Shown: piece by piece, positions 8,458-17,786 of the stretch
Position numbering within the stretch: the stretch's first letter is position 1
Layout: every line of letters starts with the position of its first letter
Source: DATAAZ01 sp036259875
GTDB taxonomy: Bacteria; Actinomycetota; Thermoleophilia; Gaiellales; Gaiellaceae
Length of the DNA stretch: 47,406 nt
Assembly: GCA_036259875.1 (NCBI GenBank)
Contig: DATAAZ010000017.1
Span: forward strand, 1-47,406
Direction of reading: 5' to 3'
The notes under the pieces: generated by a model
Database searches by the model: none
What the model saw: only the letters and a program-made list of their open reading frames with translations
What the model was told of the DNA's origin: nothing
Made by a program: the position numbers and the translations under genes

Positions 8458-8463
8458 AGCGTA
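8458..8463 (-). promoter_or_regulatory. -10 box TACGCT for the RAYT gene (leaderless)
   Basis: TACGCT on the minus strand ends 7 nt before the ATG at 8450. This supports 8450 over the ATG at 8498, which lies upstream of the promoter. Confidence 0.55.
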
Positions 8464-8524
8464 GGCTCCCGCACGGGATCGGCGATTCGCGTTTTCATAC
8501 TCGCGACGTTTCTCGGCTCCTAAC

Positions 8525-8564
8525 GCCACGTCCGGGGTCAGACCCCGGACGTGGCTCGAAGGGG
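8525..8564 (+). repeat. REP-like palindromic repeat, copy 2
   Basis: Contains a perfect inverted repeat with 15-nt arms and a single central A: GCCACGTCCGGGGTC at 8525-8539 and its complement at 8541-8555. It is followed by TCGAAGGGG, matching copy 1. It lies upstream of the RAYT gene and about 40 nt before the mreB -10 box, so it could also end antisense or upstream transcription. Confidence 0.85.
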
Positions 8565-8605
8565 CGAGGCAACGGGATCGCGTAGAGCGAAAAGGCTGCT
8601 CCCGC

Positions 8606-8611
8606 TAGACT
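8606..8611 (+). promoter_or_regulatory. mreB: -10 box TAGACT for the mre operon
   Basis: TAGACT lies 13 nt before the ATG at 8625, predicting a leader of about 6-7 nt. It is downstream of REP copy 2, so the operon keeps its own promoter after the RAYT insertion. Confidence 0.5.
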
Positions 8612-8624
8612 TCCGCGCTGCGCG

Positions 8625-9677
<1,053 letters not shown>

Positions 9678-9706
9678 GCGAGCCCCGCGCGAGCCGCGAA
9701 TCGCTT

Positions 9707-9712
9707 TAGACT
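9707..9712 (+). promoter_or_regulatory. mreC: -10 box TAGACT before mreC
   Basis: TAGACT lies 9 nt before the GTG of mreC at 9722, in the 44-bp gap after mreB. It would give a second, nearly leaderless transcript for mreC onward. Confidence 0.5.
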
Positions 9713-9721
9713 TTCGCCTCC

Positions 9722-10654
9722 GTGCCTCGGCAGCGCACAGCACGGATCCCTCTCCTCACACCGTCGGTTCCTCGCTCGGAGGCCGCCCGCCCGAAGGGCG
9801 GGGGCCGTGTGCGAGCGCGCGCCGTCGCGTTTGCGCTCGTCCTCCTCTCGCTCGCGCTCCTCACCGTCTACTTCCGGGAGTCCTCGGACGGCGTCCTGCA
9901 CGGCGCGCAGCGAATCGCGGTCAGCGTCCTCACCCCGTTCGAGGTGGCGGGGGAGCGGATCGTGCGCCCCTTCCGCGACGCGTGGGGGTGGGGCTCGGAC
10001 GTCCTCAACGCGAAAGACGAGAACGAGAAGCTCCGTGCCGAGGTCGAGGAGCTTCGCCGCCAGGCCATCCTCAACGAGACGGCGGCCGAGGAGAACGCCG
10101 AGCTTCGGCGCGCGCTTGAGTACGTCGGGGGGCCGCGATTTCCCGACGATTTCAGGCCCGTCGTGACGCGGATCATCGTCCAGCCCCAGAACGTCTTCCG
10201 CCAGGAGGTCGTGATCGCCGCCGGCTCGTCGAACGGCATCCGGCGCGACGACCCCGTCGTCACGGACGAAGGACTCGTGGGGACCGTTGCCGAGGTGACG
10301 CCGAATTCGGCGAAGGTGCGGCTCCTGATCGACCAGCAGAGCGCCGCCTCGGCGCTCGTCGTCGAGACGAAGGCGACCGGGATCGTGCAACGCGGGCTAA
10401 GCGAGAACACGCTCTCGCTCGACCGGGTCCCGAAGGACGAGCGCGTCGAGGAGGGGAACACGGTCGTGACCGCCGGGACGCGTGTCGAGGAGTACGAGTC
10501 GCTCTACCCGCGCGGGATCCCCGTCTGCGTCGTCGCGAGCGTAAGCCAGCGCGACATCGACGCGTTCAAGACGATCCAATGCGTCCCGCTCGTCGACTTC
10601 GACTCGCTGCGTGAGGTCATCGTGCTCGTCGAGAAGCGGAGGGCGAAGCGGTGA
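9722..10654 (+). CDS. mreC: Rod-shape-determining protein MreC
   Basis: 310 residues. Bitopic membrane protein that links MreB to the extracytoplasmic elongation machinery. A basic N-terminus is followed by a TM segment (AVAFALVLLSLALLTVYF, about residues 36-53). A coiled coil comes next (AKDENEKLRAEVEELRRQAILNE and onward), then the beta-rich MreC fold with GSSNGIRRDDPVVTDEGLVG. The GTG start is placed by the -10 box 9 nt upstream. The stop overlaps mreD as GTGA. Confidence 0.94.
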   Translation: MPRQRTARIPLLTPSVPRSEAARPKGGGRVRARAVAFALVLLSLALLTVYFRESSDGVLHGAQRIAVSVLTPFEVAGERIVRPFRDAWGWGSDVLNAKDENEKLRAEVEELRRQAILNETAAEENAELRRALEYVGGPRFPDDFRPVVTRIIVQPQNVFRQEVVIAAGSSNGIRRDDPVVTDEGLVGTVAEVTPNSAKVRLLIDQQSAASALVVETKATGIVQRGLSENTLSLDRVPKDERVEEGNTVVTAGTRVEEYESLYPRGIPVCVVASVSQRDIDAFKTIQCVPLVDFDSLREVIVLVEKRRAKR

Positions 10655-11172
10655 CGCCGCTCGAGGCCCTCAAGGCGGCCACGCTGCTCCTCCTCGCCGC
10701 TCTTCTCCAAGTCTCGATCGTGACGCCGCTCGAGGTGGCGAGCGGCCACCCCGATCTCGTCCTCGTCCTCGTGATCGCGATCGCGCTCGTGCGCGGGCCG
10801 CTCTTCGGCTCTGTCGCCGGTTTCTGGGCCGGGCTCGCGGTCGACGTCGCGTCGTTCGCGACGCTCGGGCTCTCGTCGCTTCTCCTGACGCTCGCGGGCT
10901 ACTGGGCGGGCCGCTTCGGCGAGGCGACGACGAGAGCGTCGCCGTACCCGCCCCTGATCGCGGTCGGGCTCGGGACGGGCTGGATCGTGCTCGGCTCCGG
11001 CGTCCTCCACTTCATGCTCGGAGAGGGCGCGAGCGCGACGCAGCTTCTCGGCCCCGTCCTCGTACCGACGCTCGCGCTCAACCTACTTCTCACGCTGCCC
11101 GTCTACCGGCTGGCGCGCCGACTGTTCCCTGTGGCGCCGCGCGAGCGCCGGGAGGCCGTCGCGCTTGTCTAG
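10651..11172 (+). CDS. mreD: Rod-shape-determining protein MreD
   Basis: 173 residues, almost entirely hydrophobic with about five TM segments. The features HPDLVLVLVIAIALVRGPLFGSVAGFWAGL are typical of MreD. It works with MreC in the elongasome membrane complex. GTG start overlapping the mreC stop. The next gene, mrdA, starts inside its last codons. Confidence 0.92.
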   Translation: MTPLEALKAATLLLLAALLQVSIVTPLEVASGHPDLVLVLVIAIALVRGPLFGSVAGFWAGLAVDVASFATLGLSSLLLTLAGYWAGRFGEATTRASPYPPLIAVGLGTGWIVLGSGVLHFMLGEGASATQLLGPVLVPTLALNLLLTLPVYRLARRLFPVAPRERREAVALV

Positions 11173-13129
11173 CCTCCCGGGCTTCCTGCCGCCCGACCCG
11201 CGGGTCGAAGAGCCGTACCGCGTCACGCCGCAGATCGCGCTCCGGATCGCGATCCTCGGGATCGTCGCGATCGCGCTCTTCGCGGCGCTCTTCTTTCGGC
11301 TCTGGGCGCTCCAAATAATCTCCGGCGACCGGTACCTGGCCGACGCGCGCAACAACCAGGTGCGGCCGTTCCGGATTCCCGCCGACCGCGGGCCGATCGT
11401 CGACCGCGACGGCGAGCTGCTCGTCTCGAACACGGCCGGCACGCTCGTCCAGCTCTGGCCGGCGGCGCTCGACGAGCTGGCCCCGGCGAAGCGCCGCGCG
11501 ATCCTGCGGCGCCTCTCGAACCTCCTGAACGTCCCGGTCCGCGAGATCAACGCGAAGCTTCGCCGCGGCCGGTCCGATCCGCTGACGCCGGTGACGATCC
11601 GGGAGGCGGTCCATGACGAGAAGGTGAGCTACCTGCTCGAGCACCAGGCGAGCTTCCCGGGCGTCCAGGTCTCCGAGATCCCGCTTCGCCGCTACGAGCA
11701 CGACTCGCTCGCCGCGCACATCCTCGGCTACGTGGCCGAGATCACGCCCGAGCAGCTGAAGGAACGTGCCGACCGTGGGTACGCGGCGGGCGACCGGGTC
11801 GGCCAGTCGGGGATCGAGGCCTCGCTCGACCGGTACCTGCGCGGCGTTCCCGGCTCGGGCGAGGTGCGGGTCGACGCGCTCGGCCGCGTCACGAGCAATC
11901 GCCGCTACACGCAGTTCCCGGAGTCGGGCTTCCAGGTGCGTCTCACGATCGACGCCGACCTGCAGCGCGCCGCAGAGGACGCGCTTCGCTACGGCATCCG
12001 CCTCGCGCTCGAGGACGGTGAGTGGGCCGCGGACGGCGGCGCGATCGTCGCGATGGACCCGCACACGGGCGAGATCCATGCGCTCGCCTCGAACCCGACG
12101 TACGACCCCTCGATCTACGTCGGCCGGGTCGAGCCGCGCAACCTTGAGCGGCTCGCGGACCCGTCCGCGAACCACCCGGCGCTAAACCGCGCCGTTGCAG
12201 GTCTCTATCCGCCCGGCTCGACGTTCAAGCCGGTGACGGCACTTGCTGCCATGCACGAGGGGCTCCTCGACCCGAATGAGCTCATCCAGTGCACGGGGAG
12301 CATGACGATCGGCGCGGACAAGCAGGTCTTTAGGAACTGGGATCCCTTCAAGAACGAGCCGATGGAGCTAACGACCGCGATCGCGAACTCGTGCGACACG
12401 TACTTCTACGAGGTCGCGCTTCGCGCCTACGAGCGGCCCGACTCGCCGATCCAGACATGGGCGCGGCGCCTCGGCTTCGGGCAGCCGACCGGGATCGAGC
12501 TCGGCCCCGAGGGAACCGGCCTCATCCCGACGCCGGTCTGGCGACGGCGAACGTTCGAGGGGATCGACGCGATCTGGACGAGCGGCGACTCCGTGCAGCT
12601 CGGGATCGGCCAGGGCGACGTTCTCGTCACTCCGATCCAGATGACCCGCTTCTACGCGCTCATCGCGAACGGCGGCAAGCTCGTCGCGCCGACGCTCGTC
12701 CGCCAGATCGAACAGCCGTCGGCGCAGGGGGACACGGCCGAGGTCATCCGGCCCTTCACCCCGCCGCGGCCGCGGGACGTCGGCCTCGACCCCGCGGCGA
12801 TCCGGTACGTGCAGGAAGGCCTCTTCGACGCGACGCACGCGTCGTACGGGACGTCGACGAGCGTCTTCGGCGATTTCCCGCGCCTGATCGCGGGCAAAAC
12901 GGGCACGGCCGAGAAGTACGTCGAGCTCCCGGGGTATGCGGGGCTGCGCGACCAGTCGTGGTGGTGCGGCTACGGGCCGTACGGCGATCCCGAGCTCGTC
13001 GTCTGCGCCATGATCGAGAACGGCGGCCACGGCGGCGAGGCCGCCGCCCCCGCGGCCCTCAAGGTCTTCGAGACGTTCTTCGGCGTCGAGCCCGGCTCGT
13101 ACGCGAGCGGGACGGTGGAGTCGGACTGA
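11165..13129 (+). CDS. mrdA: Penicillin-binding protein 2 (elongation-specific DD-transpeptidase)
   Basis: 654 residues. Class B PBP that cross-links peptidoglycan during lateral growth, paired with RodA. One N-terminal TM (about 24-46), a PBP dimerisation domain (60-230), and the transpeptidase domain. Catalytic motifs: S352-TFK in YPPGSTFKP, S409-CD in IANSCDTY (SxN-type motif with D), and K578-TGT in AGKTGTAE. The TTG start at 11165 overlaps the mreD stop and has GGAGG at 11151-11155, 9 nt upstream. The stop overlaps the rodA ATG as TGATG. Confidence 0.95.
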   Translation: MSSLPGFLPPDPRVEEPYRVTPQIALRIAILGIVAIALFAALFFRLWALQIISGDRYLADARNNQVRPFRIPADRGPIVDRDGELLVSNTAGTLVQLWPAALDELAPAKRRAILRRLSNLLNVPVREINAKLRRGRSDPLTPVTIREAVHDEKVSYLLEHQASFPGVQVSEIPLRRYEHDSLAAHILGYVAEITPEQLKERADRGYAAGDRVGQSGIEASLDRYLRGVPGSGEVRVDALGRVTSNRRYTQFPESGFQVRLTIDADLQRAAEDALRYGIRLALEDGEWAADGGAIVAMDPHTGEIHALASNPTYDPSIYVGRVEPRNLERLADPSANHPALNRAVAGLYPPGSTFKPVTALAAMHEGLLDPNELIQCTGSMTIGADKQVFRNWDPFKNEPMELTTAIANSCDTYFYEVALRAYERPDSPIQTWARRLGFGQPTGIELGPEGTGLIPTPVWRRRTFEGIDAIWTSGDSVQLGIGQGDVLVTPIQMTRFYALIANGGKLVAPTLVRQIEQPSAQGDTAEVIRPFTPPRPRDVGLDPAAIRYVQEGLFDATHASYGTSTSVFGDFPRLIAGKTGTAEKYVELPGYAGLRDQSWWCGYGPYGDPELVVCAMIENGGHGGEAAAPAALKVFETFFGVEPGSYASGTVESD

Positions 13130-14298
13130 TGGCCGTCCGCGTCGAGCGACAGCCCGCGGCGACCGTCGGCGCCGACGTCGGCCACGTCGTCCGCCACCTC
13201 GACTACGTCCTCCTTGCCGCCGTCGCCGGCCTCGTCGCGTACGGGCTCTGGGTGCTCAACGCCGTCTCGCGAAATGAGGTCGCCGGCGACCCCGACTACT
13301 ACGTCGTCCGCCAGGGGATCAACGTCGCGCTTGGAGCGGTGGCCTTCGTCGCCGCCGTGCTCGTCAATCCCGAGCTCCACCGGCGTCTCCAGAAGCCGTT
13401 CTACGTTGCCGTCGTGGTCGGCCTCGTCGCCGTCTTCATCGCGGACGCGATCCGCGGCACGCAACGATGGATCGACGTCGGCTTCTTCCAGGTGCAGCCG
13501 TCCGAGTTCGGAAAGGTCCTTCTCGTCCTCGTGCTCGCGGGGTTCCTTGCCGACCGGGCCCGGCGCGTCGGCGCGTGGCGCACGACGCTCACCGCCGTCG
13601 GGATCGCGGCGTTGCCGGCGTTGCTCGTCTTCAAGCAGCCCGACCTCGGGACGGCGCTCATCTACGGCGTCATCCTCGCCGGCGCGCTCTTCGCCGCCGG
13701 CGCGCGGTGGCTCCACCTCGGCGCGCTCGCCGCGGCCGCGGGTGCCGCGATCGGGGCGATCGTCTGGCTGCTCCCGTCGGCCGGCGTCGACGTGTTGCGC
13801 CCCTACCAGGTCGAGCGCTTCACGGCGTTCCTCCACCCCGAGCGGGTCTCGAGCGACGCGACCTACAACCTGACGCAGTCGATCACCGCGGTCGGGTCGG
13901 GCGGCTTCGACGGCCGTGGCGTCGAGGCGGCGACCCAGACGAACATGAACTACCTGCCCGAGGCGACTACAGACTTCATCTTCGCTTCGCTCGCCGAGCA
14001 GCGCGGGTTTCTCGGGGCAGCGCTCCTGCTCCTCCTCTACGCCGTCGTGGTGTGGCGAGGTGTCAAGACCGTCGCGCTCGCGCCGAGCCTCTTCACGGCG
14101 ACCGCGGCCGCGGCGATCGTCCTGGCGCTCGTCTTTCAGATTTTCGTCAACGTGGGGATGACGATCGGGATTGCGCCGATCACCGGCATCCCGCTCCCCT
14201 TCGTCAGCTACGGCGGCAGCTCGATGATCACGAGCCTCGTCATGGTCGGGCTCCTGCAGGCGATCCACGCGCGCGGCCGCCTCGCGGGGCGCGCCTAA
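13129..14298 (+). CDS. rodA: RodA peptidoglycan glycosyltransferase (SEDS family)
   Basis: 389 residues. Polytopic SEDS polymerase that makes glycan strands from lipid II together with PBP2. About ten TM segments are visible. Conserved blocks include GTQRWIDVGFFQVQPSEFGK, KQPDLGTAL, LPEATTDFIFASLAEQRGFLG and the C-terminal GIPLPFVSYGGSSM. The ATG overlaps the mrdA stop by one base and has a purine-rich GGTGGAG 8 nt upstream. Last gene of the mre operon. Confidence 0.95.
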   Translation: MAVRVERQPAATVGADVGHVVRHLDYVLLAAVAGLVAYGLWVLNAVSRNEVAGDPDYYVVRQGINVALGAVAFVAAVLVNPELHRRLQKPFYVAVVVGLVAVFIADAIRGTQRWIDVGFFQVQPSEFGKVLLVLVLAGFLADRARRVGAWRTTLTAVGIAALPALLVFKQPDLGTALIYGVILAGALFAAGARWLHLGALAAAAGAAIGAIVWLLPSAGVDVLRPYQVERFTAFLHPERVSSDATYNLTQSITAVGSGGFDGRGVEAATQTNMNYLPEATTDFIFASLAEQRGFLGAALLLLLYAVVVWRGVKTVALAPSLFTATAAAAIVLALVFQIFVNVGMTIGIAPITGIPLPFVSYGGSSMITSLVMVGLLQAIHARGRLAGRA

Positions 14299-14360
14299 CG
14301 GAACCGCAACGAATCCGCGCCGAGACGCTCTCGGGCCGAAACGCCGTCCGGTCCCGGTCC

Positions 14361-14366
14361 TAGCCT
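14361..14366 (+). promoter_or_regulatory. -10 box TAGCCT for the 67-residue gene (leaderless)
   Basis: TAGCCT ends 8 nt before the ATG at 14375. The 62 bp between the rodA stop and this box contain nothing else I recognise. Confidence 0.5.
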
Positions 14367-14374
14367 TCGGCGCC

Positions 14375-14578
14375 ATGGCGACCGAGAACTCGCGCAACGC
14401 CGAGGAGGCGCTTGCGATCGAGGAAGCCGACGCGTGGTTCGAGTACCTCGAGGCGGTCCGCGCTCACCGTGTGAACGGCCGCTACGACGAGGTCGAGCCA
14501 TGGGCGTGGGCGCGCCTCACGCAGCGCCTCCGCGATGTCGGCGTCGAGCGCTCCCAGGTTCGCCCGGCGGCCGCCTGA
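14375..14578 (+). CDS. Small hypothetical protein, 67 residues
   Basis: An acidic, helical protein (IEEADAWFEYLEAVRAHRVNG...EPWAWARLTQRLRDVG) with two aromatic patches and no TM segment or cysteine. The start is supported by the leaderless -10 box 8 nt upstream. It lies alone between the mre operon and RNase E/G. I do not recognise a family. Confidence 0.65.
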   Translation: MATENSRNAEEALAIEEADAWFEYLEAVRAHRVNGRYDEVEPWAWARLTQRLRDVGVERSQVRPAAA

Positions 14579-14610
14579 CGGCGCGCGCACGGGCGGCGGG
14601 AGGAGCTGCT

Positions 14611-14778
14611 GCTACGCTTCAAGGACGGCTGAGGGAGCACCGAGCCCGGATCGGGCGAGCGGGAATCCCGCCGGAACGACAACCATGAGCTTTGCGTACG
14701 CATTCGCGCCGACCGAGGCGCGCGCCTCGTTCAGACGCGCGTCCGCCCTTGCGCGCGTACGCCCGAAAGGAGACGAGC
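14611..14778 (+). promoter_or_regulatory. rng: Structured 5' leader and promoter of RNase E/G
   Basis: TACGCT at 14611-14616 would start a leader of about 155 nt, unusually long for this window. It contains short hairpins at 14644-14656 (GCCCG/CGGGC) and 14659-14671 (GCGGG/CCCGC), a perfect 16-bp palindrome at 14714-14729 and a 10-bp palindrome at 14734-14743. Two copies of GCGTACGC (14694-14701, 14755-14762) could pair and close the domain. AAAGGAG (14766-14772) is the ribosome binding site for the GTG at 14779. RNase E genes elsewhere autoregulate through such leaders; that this happens here is inference. Confidence 0.5.
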
Positions 14779-17160
14779 GTGTTGCAGTGGTTTCGCAAGA
14801 AGGTGCGCGCCGCAGCGGCGGCGCACCCGGACGCGCCGCAGGCGGAAGCGGAGGCCGACCGAACCGAGCCGGCTTCTGAGGCGCCGCCCGCCAACGAGGC
14901 GGCGCGCTCGCGGCGCCGCCGCGGGACGCGCGGGGGGCGCGGAAGGAAGAAGGCGACCGCGGAGCCCGCGTCGCCGTCGCAGGCGGAGGCGAAGGCCGAG
15001 AAGTCGGAGCCGAAGCCGAAGCGCCGCCGGGCTCCGGCACGAAGGGCGGCCGCCGGCCGGGGGCGGCCCGCGCTTCCCGGGGTCAAGAAGGAGATCCTCG
15101 TCTCGGTCGGGGTCGGCGAGCAGCGCGTCGCCGTCCTCGAGGACGCGAAGCCCGCCGAGGTCTACCTCGAGCGCCCGGGCCGTCGGTCGATCGCGGGCAA
15201 CGTCTACAAGGGCGTCGTCGACAACGTCCTGCCGGGGATGGAGGCGTCGTTCGTCGAGATCGGCCTCGAGCGGAACGGCTTCCTCTACGTGGACGAGATC
15301 GTCGTCCCCGAGCTCGAAGGCAAGCGGCACGGCCGGAAGATCCAGGATCTGATCCAGCGCGGCGAGGAGGTGCTCGTCCAGGCGGTGAAGGACCCGATGG
15401 GGACGAAGGGCGCGCGCCTAACGACCGAGATCTCGCTCCCGGGGCGCTTCCTCGTCTACACGCCGTTCGGGGAGGGGATCGGCATCTCGCGGCGGCTCGA
15501 CGACGCCGAGCGCGAGCGGTTGAAGGCGATCTCGAAGGAGCTCGACGTCCCCGAGGGCGGCGTCATCGTCCGAACCGCCGCCGAGGGCGCGTCGAAGGAG
15601 GAGCTCCAAGGCGACCTCGCCCTCCTGCAGAAGCTGTGGTCGACGATCAAGGGTCGCGCCGCCCGCGCCGAGGCGCCCGCCCTCGTCTACCAGGAAGCGG
15701 AACTTCCGCTTCGCATCATCCGCGATCTCTTCATCCGCGACTTCGAGCGGGTCGTCGTCGACCACGAGCGGACGCACCGTCGCATCGTCGGCTATCTGAA
15801 GCGGACGTCGAAGGACCTCGCCGAGCGCGTCGAGCTCTACACGGGCAAGGAGCCGCTCATGGAGAAGCACGGCGTGGCGGAGGCGGTCCGCTCAACGCTC
15901 GATCGCCGCGTCGATCTGCCCTCGGGCGGCTACCTGATCTTCGACTACGCCGAGGCGTTCACGGTCATCGACGTGAACACCGGCCGCTTCGTCGGGTCCC
16001 GCGGGAAGGCGAGTGCGGCGCGGCTCGAGGACACGATCACGAAGAACAACCTCGAGGCGGTCGAGGAGGTCGTACGCCAGCTGCGGCTCCGCGACATCGG
16101 CGGGATCATCGTCATCGACTTCATCGACATGGCGAACCCCAAGAACCGCGAGCTCGTCGAGAGTGCGCTCAAGCGGGAGCTCGAGCGCGACCGCACGAAG
16201 ACCTACGTCGTCGAGATCTCGCCGCTCGGCCTCGTCGAAATGACGCGCCAGAACGTCACGGACGGGCCGCGCGAGATCCTCACCGTCGCCTGCCCCGTCT
16301 GCGACGGTAACGGCGTCGTCCTCTCGGACGAGACGCACGCCGTCGAGGCGGAACAGGAGCTCCGTGCCCTCGTCGCTTCTTCGCGGAGCCAGGCGTTCCG
16401 AGTCGAGCTGAGCTCGCGGACCGCCGGCATCCTGATCGGTCCCGGTGCGTCTCGGCTTGCCGAGCTCGAGAGGGAGACGGGCCGCCGCTTCTTCTTCGAG
16501 ACGCGCGACGACCTACCCGCCGACCACTTCGAGGTGCTCGCGAAGGGGCCGGTCGCCCGTCTCGAGGCGAAGTCGCTCCCGGTTGCACCGGGCGACGAGC
16601 TCGACGTCCGCCTGCAGGAGGCCCACCTCCAGAACGAACGCGACGCGATCGCACGCCTGAACGGGTACGTCGTCGCGGTGGCCGACGGTGCCGGCCGGAT
16701 CGGCGAGAGCGTCAGGGTGCGGATCGAGCGCGCGACGCGGACGGTCGCCTACGCGGTGCTCGCCGACGCCGACGGCGCCGAGCCGCCGGTCGATGCGGGG
16801 GCCGAGCTCGAACGGGAAACTGACGAGGAGCCTTCGGAGCCAGAGCCGAAGAAGCGCACTCGCCGTGGCTCCCGCGGGGGCCGCGGCCGCAGGAACAAGG
16901 CGGCGGAGCCGGACGCAGGGGCGGAGACCGCTGGCGCGGATCCCGAGCTCGCCGTCGCGGAGCCGGGCGAGCGCGAGCCCGCCGGGGCGGATGTCGACGC
17001 GCCCGCGAACGACGAGGACGGTTCCGAGGAGCCGAAGCCGAAGAAAAAGACCCGCCGCGGCAGCCGCGGCGGCCGGCGTCGCCGCAAGCGCCCCGCCGAG
17101 GAGGCGCTAGACTTGAGCGAAGCCGGCGACACTTCGCTGGTGGCCTCTGGAGAGCAATGA
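14779..17160 (+). CDS. rng: Ribonuclease E/G family endoribonuclease
   Basis: 793 residues. Cleaves single-stranded AU-rich RNA in rRNA maturation and mRNA decay. A low-complexity basic/acidic N-terminus (1-105) is followed by an S1 domain (about 106-190; NVYKGVVDNVLPGMEASFVEIG). The catalytic DNase I-like core holds the metal aspartates in FTVIDVNTG and IIVIDFIDM. The zinc link is CPVCDGNG. The C-terminal tail is again basic/acidic. Three related RG-rich modules occur at about 44-58, 691-706 and 755-771. The GTG start is fixed by AAAGGAG 6 nt upstream; an in-frame ATG at 14692 lies inside the leader and adds non-family sequence. The stop overlaps rplU as ATGA. Confidence 0.92.
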   Translation: MLQWFRKKVRAAAAAHPDAPQAEAEADRTEPASEAPPANEAARSRRRRGTRGGRGRKKATAEPASPSQAEAKAEKSEPKPKRRRAPARRAAAGRGRPALPGVKKEILVSVGVGEQRVAVLEDAKPAEVYLERPGRRSIAGNVYKGVVDNVLPGMEASFVEIGLERNGFLYVDEIVVPELEGKRHGRKIQDLIQRGEEVLVQAVKDPMGTKGARLTTEISLPGRFLVYTPFGEGIGISRRLDDAERERLKAISKELDVPEGGVIVRTAAEGASKEELQGDLALLQKLWSTIKGRAARAEAPALVYQEAELPLRIIRDLFIRDFERVVVDHERTHRRIVGYLKRTSKDLAERVELYTGKEPLMEKHGVAEAVRSTLDRRVDLPSGGYLIFDYAEAFTVIDVNTGRFVGSRGKASAARLEDTITKNNLEAVEEVVRQLRLRDIGGIIVIDFIDMANPKNRELVESALKRELERDRTKTYVVEISPLGLVEMTRQNVTDGPREILTVACPVCDGNGVVLSDETHAVEAEQELRALVASSRSQAFRVELSSRTAGILIGPGASRLAELERETGRRFFFETRDDLPADHFEVLAKGPVARLEAKSLPVAPGDELDVRLQEAHLQNERDAIARLNGYVVAVADGAGRIGESVRVRIERATRTVAYAVLADADGAEPPVDAGAELERETDEEPSEPEPKKRTRRGSRGGRGRRNKAAEPDAGAETAGADPELAVAEPGEREPAGADVDAPANDEDGSEEPKPKKKTRRGSRGGRRRRKRPAEEALDLSEAGDTSLVASGEQ
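17108..17113 (+). promoter_or_regulatory. rplU: Possible internal -10 box TAGACT for rplU-rpmA
   Basis: TAGACT inside the end of the RNase E/G gene, 43 nt before the rplU ATG, would let the ribosomal-protein genes be expressed independently. Only the hexamer supports it. Confidence 0.3.
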
Positions 17161-17522
17161 CCTACGCGATCATCGGCATCGGCGGCAAGCAGTACCGCGT
17201 CGAGGAAGGCGAACGCCTCGTCGTCGACCGCGTCCCGTACGACGAGGGCAAGACGTTCAGGCCCGAGGTCCTCATGGTCGGGGGCGACGGAGGCCCGAAG
17301 CTCGGCGCCGACGAACTCAAGGGTGCCGAGGTAACCGCGCTCGTGGCCGCCCACGTCCTCGGCGACAAGGTAATCGTCGGCAAGCACCGCCGCCGCACCG
17401 GATACCGGCGGCGAAAGGGCCACCGCAGCCGCCTTTCCCAGATCCAGATCGAGTCGATCGGGGAGACGACGGCGTCCCGGGCCCGCAGGACGAAGGCGGA
17501 GAAGGCGAAGGAGAAGGGGTAG
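17157..17522 (+). CDS. rplU: Large ribosomal subunit protein bL21
   Basis: 121 residues, with a C-terminal basic extension beyond the usual 103. MTYAIIGIGGKQYRVEEGERLVVDR and GKHRRRTGYRRRKGHRS are bL21 signatures for 23S rRNA contact. The ATG overlaps the RNase E/G stop. rpmA begins on the base after its stop. Confidence 0.97.
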   Translation: MTYAIIGIGGKQYRVEEGERLVVDRVPYDEGKTFRPEVLMVGGDGGPKLGADELKGAEVTALVAAHVLGDKVIVGKHRRRTGYRRRKGHRSRLSQIQIESIGETTASRARRTKAEKAKEKG

Positions 17523-17768
17523 ATGGCCCACAAGAAGGGACTGGGCTCCTCGAAGAACGGCCGCGACTCCGAGTCGAAGCGGCTCGGCGTCAAGGTCTTC
17601 GACGGCCAGGAGATCAAGGCGGGGATGATCGTCGTCCGCCAACGCGGGACGCGCTTCCGGCCGGGGACGGGAACCGGCCTCGGGCGCGACCATACGATCT
17701 TCGCGACGCAGGACGGCCGCGTGTCCTTCCGGACGACCGGGTCCGGGAGGGTCGTCTCGATCGTCTAG
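17523..17768 (+). CDS. rpmA: Large ribosomal subunit protein bL27
   Basis: 81 residues. MAHKKGLGSSKNGRDSESKRLGVK is the conserved N-terminus that reaches the peptidyl-transferase centre. There is no Firmicutes-type cleavable N-terminal extension. It follows rplU without spacing and precedes obgE by 18 nt, the usual rplU-rpmA-obgE order. Confidence 0.97.
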   Translation: MAHKKGLGSSKNGRDSESKRLGVKVFDGQEIKAGMIVVRQRGTRFRPGTGTGLGRDHTIFATQDGRVSFRTTGSGRVVSIV

Positions 17769-17786
17769 CGCACGCGCCCGCGCCCC

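Noticed and set aside
8451..8498. ATG 8498 as start of the RAYT gene
   Set aside because: It adds 16 residues not typical of the family and lies upstream of the TACGCT box that serves ATG 8450.
14685..14879. 64-codon frame overlapping the RNase E/G start as a real gene
   Set aside because: No ribosome binding site, no recognisable product, and it is out of frame over the well-supported GTG start; kept only as a note in the leader entry.
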